Shown here: positions 44,769-53,201 of the stretch, piece by piece | How the letters are laid out: each line of letters opens with the position of its first letter | Position numbering within the stretch: position 1 is the first letter of the stretch | NCBI RefSeq assembly: GCF_902506325.1 | Contig: NZ_LR732331.1 | Location: 1-64,000 of the forward strand | Origin: Limnobacter sp. 130 | Lineage (GTDB): Bacteria > Pseudomonadota > Gammaproteobacteria > Burkholderiales > Burkholderiaceae_B | Reading direction: 5' to 3' | Length of the DNA: 64,000 bases | Notes under the pieces: generated by a model | What the model saw: the letters and a program-made list of their open reading frames with translations, nothing else | Told to the model about the DNA's origin: nothing | The model's database searches: none | Program-made: the position numbers and the translations under genes

Positions 44769-46310
44769 ATGAGCAGCAAAGTCAAAGCAGTGGTGGTGTT
44801 GGGCGATCAGCTCGACCTTCAAAATCCGGCACTACTGGCGAACCCTCCCGAATCAGCCGAAGTCCTTATGGTGGAATCACCGGTTGAGTCAACCGTGGTG
44901 TGGGTTCACAAGGTACGTATCGCCTTGTTTCTCGGTGCCATGCGCCACTTTGCTGAAGAATTGCGCAAAGCCGGCTACACCGTTCACTACCGCAAACTTG
45001 GCGACACCGGTCAAAACAACTTGGTGCAGGAAATTGCTGCGTTGTGCAAACAGCATGGCTTTACCAGTGTGGACATGGCTGAACCCGGCGAATGGCGACT
45101 GGAGCAGGAATTTTTAAAGCTGGCCAAGTCCGAAAACCTGAAGCTCCGCATGCTGGAAGACACGCATTATTTGTGCAGCCGTGCAGAGTTTGCGAGATGG
45201 GCCAGCGGCTACAAGCAAATGCGCATGGAATACTTTTACCGGGAAATGCGAAAGCGCACGGGTGTGCTCATGGATGGCGGTGAGCCAGCCGGGGGCAAAT
45301 GGAACTATGATGCCGACAATCGCAGTGCATTTCCAAAAGCTGGCCCCGGCAACATTACGCCCCCTGAGTTTTTTGAGCCTGATGAAATAACCCACGCCGT
45401 GTTTTCTGAGGTTGAAGCAAATTTTCCGGATCACCCCGGCACGCTGAAAAACTTCGCTTGGCCAGTAACACGCGCGCAGGCTTTGCAGGCGCTTGATACA
45501 TTCATCGAACATCGATTTTCAAATTTCGGGTCTTACCAGGACGCCATGTGGACCGACACGCCATTTGGCTGGCATTCCTTGGTGTCGAGTGCTATCAACT
45601 TGCATTTGCTGCATCCGCTTGAAGTGATTCAAAAAGCAGAGGCTGCATACCGCGCAGGCAAGGTGGATGTGGCCAGTGCGGAAGGATTCATCCGTCAAAT
45701 TCTGGGCTGGCGCGAATTCATGCGCGGTGTGTATTGGCTCGACATGCCCAAGATGCGTGAGGACAACTTTCTACAGGCCAATCACAACTTGCCCAAGTGG
45801 TTCTGGACCGGGCAAACCCACATGAATTGCCTGAAAGATTCCATTGGCCAAACGCTTGATTATGGCTACGCGCACCACATTCAACGCTTGATGGTGATTG
45901 GTAATTTTGCCTTGTTGGCCGGTATTGTTCCCCAACAGGTCGAAGACTGGTTTCTTGCCGTATACGTGGATGCCGTGGAGTGGGTTGAACTACCCAACGT
46001 GGCAGGCATGGCTTTGTTTGCCAATGGCGGGCGATTCACCAGCAAGCCTTACATTGCATCGGGTGCATACATCAAACGCATGAGCAACTATTGCACTGCT
46101 TGCAAATACAACCCGATCGAAAAAACCGGCGATAAGGCTTGCCCGTTCACAACGCTATATTGGGGCTTTCTGGATCAGCATGAAAAAATGCTGTCGGCCA
46201 ACCCGCGTACCGGCCTGATGGCCAAGAACATCGCGCGGCTGGATGATGCCCAACGCACTGAACTTCGGGAAAAAGTGGCCGACACCTTCAAGAATATTGA
46301 ACAACTGTAA
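44769..46310 (+). CDS. Iron-sulfur cryptochrome/photolyase (prokaryotic (6-4) photolyase family)
   Basis: 513 residues. Cys354, Cys442, Cys445 and Cys458 occupy the spacing of the [4Fe-4S] ligands in Agrobacterium PhrB (350, 438, 441, 454), each shifted by four, and the catalytic histidine region is YAHHIQRLM (H369/H370). FAD-binding and antenna domains are full length. PhrB-type enzymes repair UV (6-4) photoproducts in blue light and bind a ribityllumazine antenna. Start at ATG 44769 chosen over an earlier one that overlaps the DUF2256 gene. Confidence is high for the family; the repair specificity is inferred. Confidence 0.93.
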   Translation: MSSKVKAVVVLGDQLDLQNPALLANPPESAEVLMVESPVESTVVWVHKVRIALFLGAMRHFAEELRKAGYTVHYRKLGDTGQNNLVQEIAALCKQHGFTSVDMAEPGEWRLEQEFLKLAKSENLKLRMLEDTHYLCSRAEFARWASGYKQMRMEYFYREMRKRTGVLMDGGEPAGGKWNYDADNRSAFPKAGPGNITPPEFFEPDEITHAVFSEVEANFPDHPGTLKNFAWPVTRAQALQALDTFIEHRFSNFGSYQDAMWTDTPFGWHSLVSSAINLHLLHPLEVIQKAEAAYRAGKVDVASAEGFIRQILGWREFMRGVYWLDMPKMREDNFLQANHNLPKWFWTGQTHMNCLKDSIGQTLDYGYAHHIQRLMVIGNFALLAGIVPQQVEDWFLAVYVDAVEWVELPNVAGMALFANGGRFTSKPYIASGAYIKRMSNYCTACKYNPIEKTGDKACPFTTLYWGFLDQHEKMLSANPRTGLMAKNIARLDDAQRTELREKVADTFKNIEQL

Positions 46311-46363
46311 GCGCCTGCTTTGCTAAGGTTAAGGCTGGTTGTTGCAATTCAAGGAGTACACAC

Positions 46364-47359
46364 ATGGGTTTGCTTGTAGATGGTCAGTGGCATGACAAGT
46401 GGTATGACACCAGTTCCAGTGGTGGCAAATTTCAGCGCGAAAGTGCGCAACTTCGCAACTGGGTAACCGCCGATGGCAGTGCCGGGCCAACAGGCGCGGG
46501 CGGCTTCAAGGCTGAAAGTGGTCGGTATCATCTTTATGTGTCTTTGGCCTGCCCTTGGGCGCACCGCACACTCATTTTCCGAAAACTGAAAAATCTTGAA
46601 AGTCACATTGGCGTGTCGGTGGTTAGCCCTGACATGCTGAGCAACGGCTGGACTTTCAACACCGATGCCGCCAGCACGGGCGACGCCCTGTTCAACAGCG
46701 AGTTCATGCATCAAATTTACACGCGCCACAAAAACGATTATTCGGGGCGTGTCACTGTGCCTGTGTTGTGGTGTAAAAAAACGAATCAAATTGTCAGCAA
46801 TGAATCGTCGGAAATCATTCGTATGTTCAATTCCGCATTCAATGAAATGACAGGGAACAGCGACGATTATTACCCCGAGCACTTGCGTACGATGATCGAT
46901 CGCGTCAACGGCCTGGTGTACGACAACATCAACAACGGTGTGTACCGTGCCGGTTTTGCAACCACACAGGGCGCCTACGAAGAAGCCTACAACGGCGTGT
47001 TCATGGCACTCGATTCAATTGAGAAAATTCTTGAGAACAACCGCTTTTTGGTGGGTGCTCAAATCACCGAGGCTGATTGGCGTTTGTTTACAACCCTGAT
47101 TCGTTTTGATGCCGTGTACCACGGCCATTTCAAATGCAATCGACAACGGCTTGAGGATTTCCCGAACATTTCCAATTATGTGCGCGAGTTGTACCAGTGG
47201 CCCGGTGTTGCCGAAACAGTCGATTTTTATCACATCAAGCGGCATTACTATTACAGCCACGACATGATCAACCCAACCCGGGTTGTGCCTGCCGGTCCTT
47301 CAATTGATTACACGCGTGAGCACAACCGCACCCGTTTGCCCTCAAGCCACTTGGCTTGA
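46364..47359 (+). CDS. Glutathionyl-hydroquinone reductase (Xi-class GST)
   Basis: 331 residues. Active-site Cys in LACPWAHRTLIF (about residue 63) followed by a Xi-type insertion and the C-terminal helical domain ADWRLFTTLIRFDAVYHGHFKCN. These enzymes reduce glutathionyl-hydroquinones to hydroquinones. It lies 53 bases after the photolyase on the same strand, so it may belong to the light-stress unit. Good AAGGAG site before the ATG. Confidence 0.93.
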   Translation: MGLLVDGQWHDKWYDTSSSGGKFQRESAQLRNWVTADGSAGPTGAGGFKAESGRYHLYVSLACPWAHRTLIFRKLKNLESHIGVSVVSPDMLSNGWTFNTDAASTGDALFNSEFMHQIYTRHKNDYSGRVTVPVLWCKKTNQIVSNESSEIIRMFNSAFNEMTGNSDDYYPEHLRTMIDRVNGLVYDNINNGVYRAGFATTQGAYEEAYNGVFMALDSIEKILENNRFLVGAQITEADWRLFTTLIRFDAVYHGHFKCNRQRLEDFPNISNYVRELYQWPGVAETVDFYHIKRHYYYSHDMINPTRVVPAGPSIDYTREHNRTRLPSSHLA

Positions 47360-47400
47360 TTCGGTGGTAATCTTGGGCAACATTGATTTCTGTGTTGCCC

Positions 47401-48573
47401 ATGGCCTTTCACCCCAAACTACAAGGTTTTCAGACTGACTCCGTGATCGCACAACTACCGCCTACTGTGCAGGTTTATGTGGTCGGCGGCGCCGTTCGTG
47501 ATCCCTTAATGGGCCGTACCAGCAGCGATCGAGACTGGGTTGTTGTTGGCGCCACGGTAGACAATATGCTGGCTGCGGGATTCACGCCAGTCGGTGCAGA
47601 TTTTCCGGTTTTTCTTCACCCTGTGAGCAAAGAAGAATACGCCTTGGCCCGCACCGAGCGAAAAAGTGGCCATGGTTACAAGGGTTTCACCTTTCACGCA
47701 GACCCTTCGGTCACCCTGGAAGAAGACTTGGCGCGGCGCGATTTCACCGTGAACGCCATGGCCATGAGTGCGACTGGTGCGCTGGTCGATCCGTTCAATG
47801 GTGTTCAGGATCTTCAGAACAAATTGATGCGTCATGTCAGCAGCGCTTTTACTGAAGACCCGCTGCGCGTGCTTCGATTGGCGCGTTTTCTTGCGCGTTT
47901 TCTTGATTTCTCAGTGGCTGAAGAAACAATGGCCCTGTGCGGCGAACTGCGTAACAGCGGCGAGTTGAAACACTTGGTGGCTGAGCGGGTCTATGCCGAG
48001 CTGCACAAAGGCATGGGCGAAGAAAAGCCTTCTCGCATGCTGAAGTTGATTGGCAAATTAAATGCCTGGGGCGAACTGGCCCCAAGCTGTCAGGTGCCGT
48101 TTTCCGGCTTCGATAAACCCGAGTACGATCGCTTGAACGGTTTGCGAAATGCCGAGGACCGTTGGGTGTATTCACTGGGGTTTTTCCTGAATCCTGCTCA
48201 AATCAAGTCACTTGCCAAAGCATGGCGTTTGCCCCGCGATACCGAGGACTTGGCAGTGGTTGCGTCGATTAGTCATGCTTTCGCGCAGCAAGCTCATTTT
48301 GATGCCGCCGCGACAGGCCAGTTTTTTAATCGGGTGGATGTATTTCGCAAGCCAGCACGTTTGCAACAAGTGAACCGCCTGATTCAACACTTGCTCGGTG
48401 ACAGTCCATTAAGCCAATGTGTAGATCATGCTGTGGCAGAAGTGGAACAGGGGCATTACAAAGCTTTCCTTGGTGATAAAATCGCCAATGCTCAAGCAGG
48501 CGAGCCAGTGGCGCAAGTGGCCGTTAAAGCACGCCAAGCTTGGGTTAATGCATTGCATTCCAGATTTTTTTGA
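47401..48573 (+). CDS. cca: CCA tRNA nucleotidyltransferase
   Basis: 390 residues. Class II nucleotidyltransferase core VYVVGGAVRDPLMGRTSSDRDWVVVG (GG motif and Asp-Arg-Asp) and RRDFTVNAMAMS. It adds CCA to tRNA 3' ends. A C-terminal HD phosphohydrolase domain as in some gammaproteobacterial Cca is absent, in line with the length. Start at ATG 47401 selected; a TTG six codons earlier is possible. Confidence 0.96.
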   Translation: MAFHPKLQGFQTDSVIAQLPPTVQVYVVGGAVRDPLMGRTSSDRDWVVVGATVDNMLAAGFTPVGADFPVFLHPVSKEEYALARTERKSGHGYKGFTFHADPSVTLEEDLARRDFTVNAMAMSATGALVDPFNGVQDLQNKLMRHVSSAFTEDPLRVLRLARFLARFLDFSVAEETMALCGELRNSGELKHLVAERVYAELHKGMGEEKPSRMLKLIGKLNAWGELAPSCQVPFSGFDKPEYDRLNGLRNAEDRWVYSLGFFLNPAQIKSLAKAWRLPRDTEDLAVVASISHAFAQQAHFDAAATGQFFNRVDVFRKPARLQQVNRLIQHLLGDSPLSQCVDHAVAEVEQGHYKAFLGDKIANAQAGEPVAQVAVKARQAWVNALHSRFF

Positions 48574-48615
48574 TTCTTCGATCGGGGGTAGCCCCATCTT
48601 CTTGCTTGAACCTCT

Positions 48616-49182
48616 ATGAAAAACATTTGTGTGTACTGTGGTTCAAGCTCGGGCAGCCGGGTCGAGTATGCCGAAGGCGCAAGGGCTTTGGCCCAAGCGC
48701 TAGTGGCCAACCAGCTGGGGCTGGTCTATGGCGGATCCAATTTGGGCTTGATGGGGGCTGTGGCTGAAGAGGTGTTAAGGCTTGGCGGGCGTGCGGTTGG
48801 TGTCATTCCTCAAACACTGGTCACCAAAGAACTGGCTCACCCCGCGCTCACCGAGCTCTATGTAACCCGTGACATGCACGAGCGCAAAGCCATGATGGCG
48901 GAATTGTCCGATGGCTTTATCGCCTTGCCCGGTGGCTTGGGAACCTTCGAAGAATTGTTTGAAATCCTGACCTGGGCGCAACTCAGTTTCCACCACAAAC
49001 CTGTGGGTATCTTGAATGTAAACGGTTATTACGATGGCTTGCTTTCATTTCTGGACCATGCACATGCAGAGGCTTTTATTCGCCCGCAGCACCGCAACAT
49101 GCTGATGGCACACACCGATGCCAGCAAGCTTTTGGCAGCGTTCAAGGAATACGAAGCGCCTGCAGTGGTGAAGTGGGTATAA
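48616..49182 (+). CDS. LOG family nucleotide 5'-monophosphate phosphoribohydrolase
   Basis: 188 residues. N-terminal CVYCGSSSG, the substrate motif ALPGGLGTFEELFE (PGG-x-GT-x2-E) and VYGGSNLGLMGAVA. Family members release the base from nucleoside monophosphates, and some act on cytokinin precursors. In bacteria the physiological substrate is usually unknown. Followed by a GNAT gene six bases downstream. Confidence 0.94.
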   Translation: MKNICVYCGSSSGSRVEYAEGARALAQALVANQLGLVYGGSNLGLMGAVAEEVLRLGGRAVGVIPQTLVTKELAHPALTELYVTRDMHERKAMMAELSDGFIALPGGLGTFEELFEILTWAQLSFHHKPVGILNVNGYYDGLLSFLDHAHAEAFIRPQHRNMLMAHTDASKLLAAFKEYEAPAVVKWV

Positions 49183-49187
49183 GCACC

Positions 49188-49715
49188 ATGCTTACGATTC
49201 GTGATGCCACCTTGGCTGACATGACTGCCGTGCACGCGCTTTACGCGCACTACGTATTGCATGAACTGGCCACCTTCGAGTTGGTGCCTCCCACACTTGA
49301 AGAAATGTGTGCACGCTGGCAAGCGATACTGAACACAAAGTTGCCCTACCTGGTTGCCGAAATTGACGCTGAAATTGTGGGGTATGCCTATGCAGCCACT
49401 TACAGGCCCAGGCCCGCATATCGATACACGGTTGAAGACTCGGTGTATTTGTCGCCAAGCCACAAAGGCAAGGGTATCGGCGCGGCTTTGCTAAGCGAGG
49501 TCATTCGCCGGTGTGAACTAGGCCCTTGGCGTCAAATGGTGGCCGTCATTACACAAGGGGGCACGGCCGGTTCGGCTGAATTGCACAGCAAGCTGGGTTT
49601 CGAAGAAGTAGGGCGCATGCCCAACGTGGGCTACAAATTCAATCGCTGGGTGGGCACACTCATCATGCAACGTGCTTTGGGCGATGGCGGCAATTCCAGC
49701 CCAGTACCAATCTAA
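49188..49715 (+). CDS. GNAT N-acetyltransferase (phosphinothricin/MnaT-like)
   Basis: 175 residues. IRDATLADMTAVHALYAHYV is a phosphinothricin-acetyltransferase-like start; the acetyl-CoA pyrophosphate loop is SPSHKGKGIGAALL (near residue 89), and the C-terminus has LHSKLGFEEVGRMPNVGYKF. Likely acetylates an amino acid or related amine, such as methionine sulfoximine. Start at ATG 49188, six bases after the LOG stop. Confidence 0.9.
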   Translation: MLTIRDATLADMTAVHALYAHYVLHELATFELVPPTLEEMCARWQAILNTKLPYLVAEIDAEIVGYAYAATYRPRPAYRYTVEDSVYLSPSHKGKGIGAALLSEVIRRCELGPWRQMVAVITQGGTAGSAELHSKLGFEEVGRMPNVGYKFNRWVGTLIMQRALGDGGNSSPVPI

Positions 49716-49725
49716 AGGACAAATT

Positions 49726-50472
49726 TTGGAAGTGAACGATTACACCCTGGTTGTGGGGCTGGCTTTTTTGGTGGCAGGTTTTGTGAAAGGTGTGACCGGC
49801 ATGGGCCTGCCGCCCATTGCGATCGGCTTGATGGCCGTGGTTGTGCCGCCCGTGCAGGCGGCTGCATTAATCGTGGTGCCCTCCATGGTGAGCAATGTGT
49901 GGCAAATGCTGGTTGGTCCCGGTTTTCTGCAGGCCTTGCGCCGGTTCAGTGCGCTGTTGATCATGGTGTGCATTGGTGCGGCCTTCGGCGTGGGCGTATT
50001 AACCGGTAGCACGCCAGTCTATGCCACGCTGGCATTGGGTTTGGTGTTGTTCGTGTACGCCATGTTGGGCTTGTTCAAGTTCAATATGCATGTGAATGCA
50101 GGCAATGAACGTTGGGCATCGCCAGTAGTGGGTGGGCTTACCGGCTTTTTGGCTGGGGCAACCGGGGTGTCGTCAGTGCCCTCTGCGCCCTACATGAATT
50201 CATTGGGTATGAGCAAAGATGAATTGCTGCAAGCCTTGGGGCTTGTATTCACCGTGGGCACTTTTGCCTTGGCGGTGGGTTTGTATTTCAAAGGGCGGTT
50301 CGAACTGGCGGCGGCCTGGGAATCCACTTTGTGCCTGATTCCCACCATGGCAGGTGTATTGGCCGGGCAAAAATGCCGAACGCTAATAAGTGCAGAAACA
50401 TTCAAAACCGTATTTTTTGTAGGCCTACTGGCCTTGGGCGGGTACATGATTGTGCGTGTCGTTTGGCTGTAG
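49726..50472 (+). CDS. TSUP (TauE/SafE) family permease
   Basis: 248 residues with about eight membrane helices. It opens with LVVGLAFLVAGFVKGVTGMGLPPIAIGLMAVVVPPVQAAALIVVPSMVSNVWQ, the TSUP signature. Likely substrate an organic or inorganic sulfur anion, unproven. A TTG at 49726 with AAAGGA six bases upstream is the most plausible start; a longer reading overlaps the acetyltransferase. Confidence 0.88.
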   Translation: MEVNDYTLVVGLAFLVAGFVKGVTGMGLPPIAIGLMAVVVPPVQAAALIVVPSMVSNVWQMLVGPGFLQALRRFSALLIMVCIGAAFGVGVLTGSTPVYATLALGLVLFVYAMLGLFKFNMHVNAGNERWASPVVGGLTGFLAGATGVSSVPSAPYMNSLGMSKDELLQALGLVFTVGTFALAVGLYFKGRFELAAAWESTLCLIPTMAGVLAGQKCRTLISAETFKTVFFVGLLALGGYMIVRVVWL

Positions 50473-50515
50473 GCTGATATACACTGAAAGCCACACAAAT
50501 GCCTTGGAGTAAAAC

Positions 50516-50905
50516 ATGCGGCGCATGCTTCTTGCCCTGTGCGTATCGGCGGGTTTGACCGGTTTGGCGGGCATCGGCCTGGTTCAGGCAGCCCCGATCG
50601 CTGCAGAGAAGGCGCTTACCCGATTGAATCAGGAAGTCCAGGTTCAAATGAAAGTTCGCTCCAGCAAACTTCGCACTGATCGTGATGAAGTCGATCTCAA
50701 TTCACACACCAATTTTCGCGATTCTGCCAACCTGACTGTGGTCATTGATGGCCGTGTCGCCACTTGGTATTCCTATCAAGGTATTCACGACTTGCCAAAA
50801 TTCTTTTTTGGTAAAACCATTGTGGTGTCAGGTTTGGTTGAGCAATTTGCGGATCAAACCCGAATTCTTGTAGTCGACCCAGCCCAAATTCAAATCGTGA
50901 AGTAA
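50516..50905 (+). CDS. Small exported OB-fold-like protein
   Basis: 129 residues. Signal peptide cleaved after VQAA, then a beta-rich domain (ANLTVVIDGRVATWYSY, then KTIVVSGLVEQFADQTRILVVDP) with OB-fold-like alternation. No cysteine in the mature protein. Function unknown. Nearly contiguous with the PaiB-like gene (five bases), suggesting co-transcription without an obvious functional link. Confidence 0.65.
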   Translation: MRRMLLALCVSAGLTGLAGIGLVQAAPIAAEKALTRLNQEVQVQMKVRSSKLRTDRDEVDLNSHTNFRDSANLTVVIDGRVATWYSYQGIHDLPKFFFGKTIVVSGLVEQFADQTRILVVDPAQIQIVK

Positions 50906-50909
50906 GCCC

Positions 50910-51542
50910 ATGTATTTGCCCAAGCAGTTTGAGGAAACCTCGGTTCCGGTGTTGTTGAGTTTGATCAAAGCCCACCCGTTAGCCACGGTAATCACCATGT
51001 CGGTCTCGGGGCTGAATGCCAATCACATTCCCATGGTGTTTGCTGAAAATACCCGCGGGCAAAAAGTACTGCGTGGCCATGTGGCGCGGGCCAATCCAAT
51101 GCTGTCAGATTTGGCAGTGTCGCCACAAACCCTGTTGGTTTTTCAGGGGGCTGAACATTACATTACGCCCTCTTGGTATGCGACCAAAAAGGAAACGGAG
51201 AAGGTGGTGCCCACCTGGAATTACGCAGTGGTGCATGTGAAAGGGCAGATGCAGGTGGTGGATGATGCCGCATGGCTGCACCAGCAACTTGAAGATTTAA
51301 CTGCGCAGCAGGAAAGTCGGCGAGACATGCCTTGGTCCGTGAATGACGCGCCTGCTGAATTTCTGAACCAAATCAAGCAGGCCATTGTGGGTTTTGAGGT
51401 TCAAATCGAAAGCATGGTGGGCAAATGGAAAGTGAGTCAAAACCAACCACCTAAAAACCGGGTGACAGTTGTTGAGGGACTTGAAGGCGAAGGCACTGAC
51501 AAGGCTCTTCAAATGCGTGACCTGGTGAAGAAAAGTCTTTGA
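50910..51542 (+). CDS. FMN-binding PaiB-like protein
   Basis: 210 residues. MYLPKQFEETSVPVLLSLIKAHPLATV and HIPMVFAENT are the PaiB N-terminus; LVFQGAEHYITPSWYATK follows, typical of the FMN split-barrel family. PaiB was described as a negative regulator in Bacillus; in Proteobacteria the role is unclear and no HTH is seen. Classed by family, not function. Confidence 0.9.
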   Translation: MYLPKQFEETSVPVLLSLIKAHPLATVITMSVSGLNANHIPMVFAENTRGQKVLRGHVARANPMLSDLAVSPQTLLVFQGAEHYITPSWYATKKETEKVVPTWNYAVVHVKGQMQVVDDAAWLHQQLEDLTAQQESRRDMPWSVNDAPAEFLNQIKQAIVGFEVQIESMVGKWKVSQNQPPKNRVTVVEGLEGEGTDKALQMRDLVKKSL

Positions 51543-51557
51543 GCAGGTGCCACTGCA

Positions 51558-51845
51558 ATGTCGTCCTTACGCCTGAAAAGTGGTCATTGTCTGTGTTGCG
51601 GTCGATTCACAGCACTCACGTTTCATCACTTGATTCCCAAGAAGTTGCACCGTCGTGCCTTTTACAGAAAGAATTTCGACAAAGAAACCTTGAACAAGGG
51701 CGTCAATATTTGCAGGCTTTGTCACGATGGTATTCATGATTTGTATGATGAAATGCGGTTGGCCAAGCAATTTTCAAGCGCCGAAACATTGCTCGCCGAT
51801 GAAGCCTTGCAAAGGCATTTTGCCTGGGTAGCCAAAAAGAAATAA
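51558..51845 (+). CDS. HNH-type zinc protein
   Basis: 95 residues. CLCC (C-x2-C) near residue 12, HHLIPKKLH (HNH-like active-site segment) and CRLCHDGIHDLY (second C-x2-C plus His). An HNH-fold protein, possibly a nuclease, too short for a clear partner domain. 15 bases after the PaiB-like gene and 10 before DUF2254. Confidence 0.85.
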   Translation: MSSLRLKSGHCLCCGRFTALTFHHLIPKKLHRRAFYRKNFDKETLNKGVNICRLCHDGIHDLYDEMRLAKQFSSAETLLADEALQRHFAWVAKKK

Positions 51846-51855
51846 GGACTTAGCA

Positions 51856-53106
51856 ATGCGGGAAAACCTGTTGTTCCACTGGAACCGAATTCGCGAAAAG
51901 CTTTGGGTGAAACCCTTGCTGGTCAGTTTGCTGTCAGTTGCCTTTGCGTTTTTGGCGACATTGGCTGATCAAACCAATGCGTCCGTCTGGGTGCCCGATG
52001 TCAGCACTGATTCCATTGAGACTTTGCTGAATTTGGTCACCTCCAGCATGTTGGTTATTGCCATGTTTGCCGTTGGGGCCATGGTGACTGCCTATGCCTC
52101 GGCCAGCAATTCCGCCACGCCGCGCGCCTTTTCAGTGGTGTTGGCAGACGACACCTCGCAGAACGCCCTGTCTGTTTTTATCGGCGTGTTTATTTATGGG
52201 GCTGTGTCATTGGTGGCTCTTCAGAACGATCTGTACGAGCACGCGGGCCGGTTTGCACTGTTCGTGGTCAGTGTGCTGGTTTTTGCCTTGGTTATCCTCA
52301 CGTTCATACGGTGGATGGACAGCATTGCCCGCCTTGGTCGCATGGGTAACACCATTGACAAAGTTGAAGTGGCCGTGGCAGCGTCATTTGTCAGCCGGTT
52401 AAAGCAACCCTATCTTGGTGGTAAGCCAGGTTCAAATTCCACCACTTTGCAGGGCGTTCCGCTGGTCTTGTCAAAGGTAGGGTATTTGCAACGCGTCGAC
52501 ATGCCGTCGTTGCAAGCCTGTGCTGAAAAATTTGATATCGAAATCGAAATGGTCGTGTTGCCAGGTAAGTTTTGTACGCCGGCTAACCCGGTGGCCTTTA
52601 TACAGGGCTCACCCCAGCAGCAAATTGATTGCCTGGCTGAATTGGCGGCTGCCTTTTACTTGGCCGATCAGCGAACTTACGACCAAGACCCTAGATTCGG
52701 CTTGATTGTTTTGTGCGAGATTGCCAGCCGGGCCTTGTCCCCGGCGGTGAATGATCCCGGCACTGCCATTGACGTCATTGGCACGGCCACACGACTTTTT
52801 CATCAATGGGCCAGTGGGGACAACAGCCCGGATGACACGGTGGTGTACGACCGCATCAGCGTTCCCTCCATTCGAGAAGTTGACATGTTTGATGATGCTT
52901 TCAATGGATTGGCCAGGGATGCAGCGGGCACGGTCGAGGTGTCTATCCGCTTGCAAAAGGCATTTGTTGCCATGGCCGGTTTTGGCAATCCAGCCATTCG
53001 CTCGGCTTGCCTGGAGCATTCTCGAAGGGCATTGGCCAGAAATGAGTTGGCCATGACTTTGCCCGAAGACATTGAGGCGGTCAGAAGGGCGTCTCTCTGT
53101 AAGTAA
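51856..53106 (+). CDS. DUF2254 membrane protein
   Basis: 416 residues. Four predicted membrane helices in the first 160 residues (VKPLLVSLLSVAFAFLATLA, LNLVTSSMLVIAMFAVGAMVTAYA, ALSVFIGVFIYGAVSLVAL, FALFVVSVLVFALVILTFI) and a large soluble C-terminus with FGLIVLCEIASRALSPAVNDPGTAIDVI, the DUF2254 hallmark. Function unknown. Confidence 0.9.
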   Translation: MRENLLFHWNRIREKLWVKPLLVSLLSVAFAFLATLADQTNASVWVPDVSTDSIETLLNLVTSSMLVIAMFAVGAMVTAYASASNSATPRAFSVVLADDTSQNALSVFIGVFIYGAVSLVALQNDLYEHAGRFALFVVSVLVFALVILTFIRWMDSIARLGRMGNTIDKVEVAVAASFVSRLKQPYLGGKPGSNSTTLQGVPLVLSKVGYLQRVDMPSLQACAEKFDIEIEMVVLPGKFCTPANPVAFIQGSPQQQIDCLAELAAAFYLADQRTYDQDPRFGLIVLCEIASRALSPAVNDPGTAIDVIGTATRLFHQWASGDNSPDDTVVYDRISVPSIREVDMFDDAFNGLARDAAGTVEVSIRLQKAFVAMAGFGNPAIRSACLEHSRRALARNELAMTLPEDIEAVRRASLCK

Positions 53107-53146
53107 TTTAAATTTATTAAGTAGTTTGTTTTTTTGACGCCACAAT

Positions 53147-53175
53147 TTGAAAACGATTGTTTCATTCGCAATAAT
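53147..53175 (+). promoter_or_regulatory. Candidate sigma-70 promoter for the GAF/PAS gene
   Basis: TTGAAA (53147-53152) and AATAAT (53170-53175) are separated by 17 bases, in an AT-rich gap of 95 bases. It lies 27 bases before the TTG start at 53202. Confidence 0.45.
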
Positions 53176-53201
53176 TTTACTATTTCACACAGTTCATTGA
53201 A

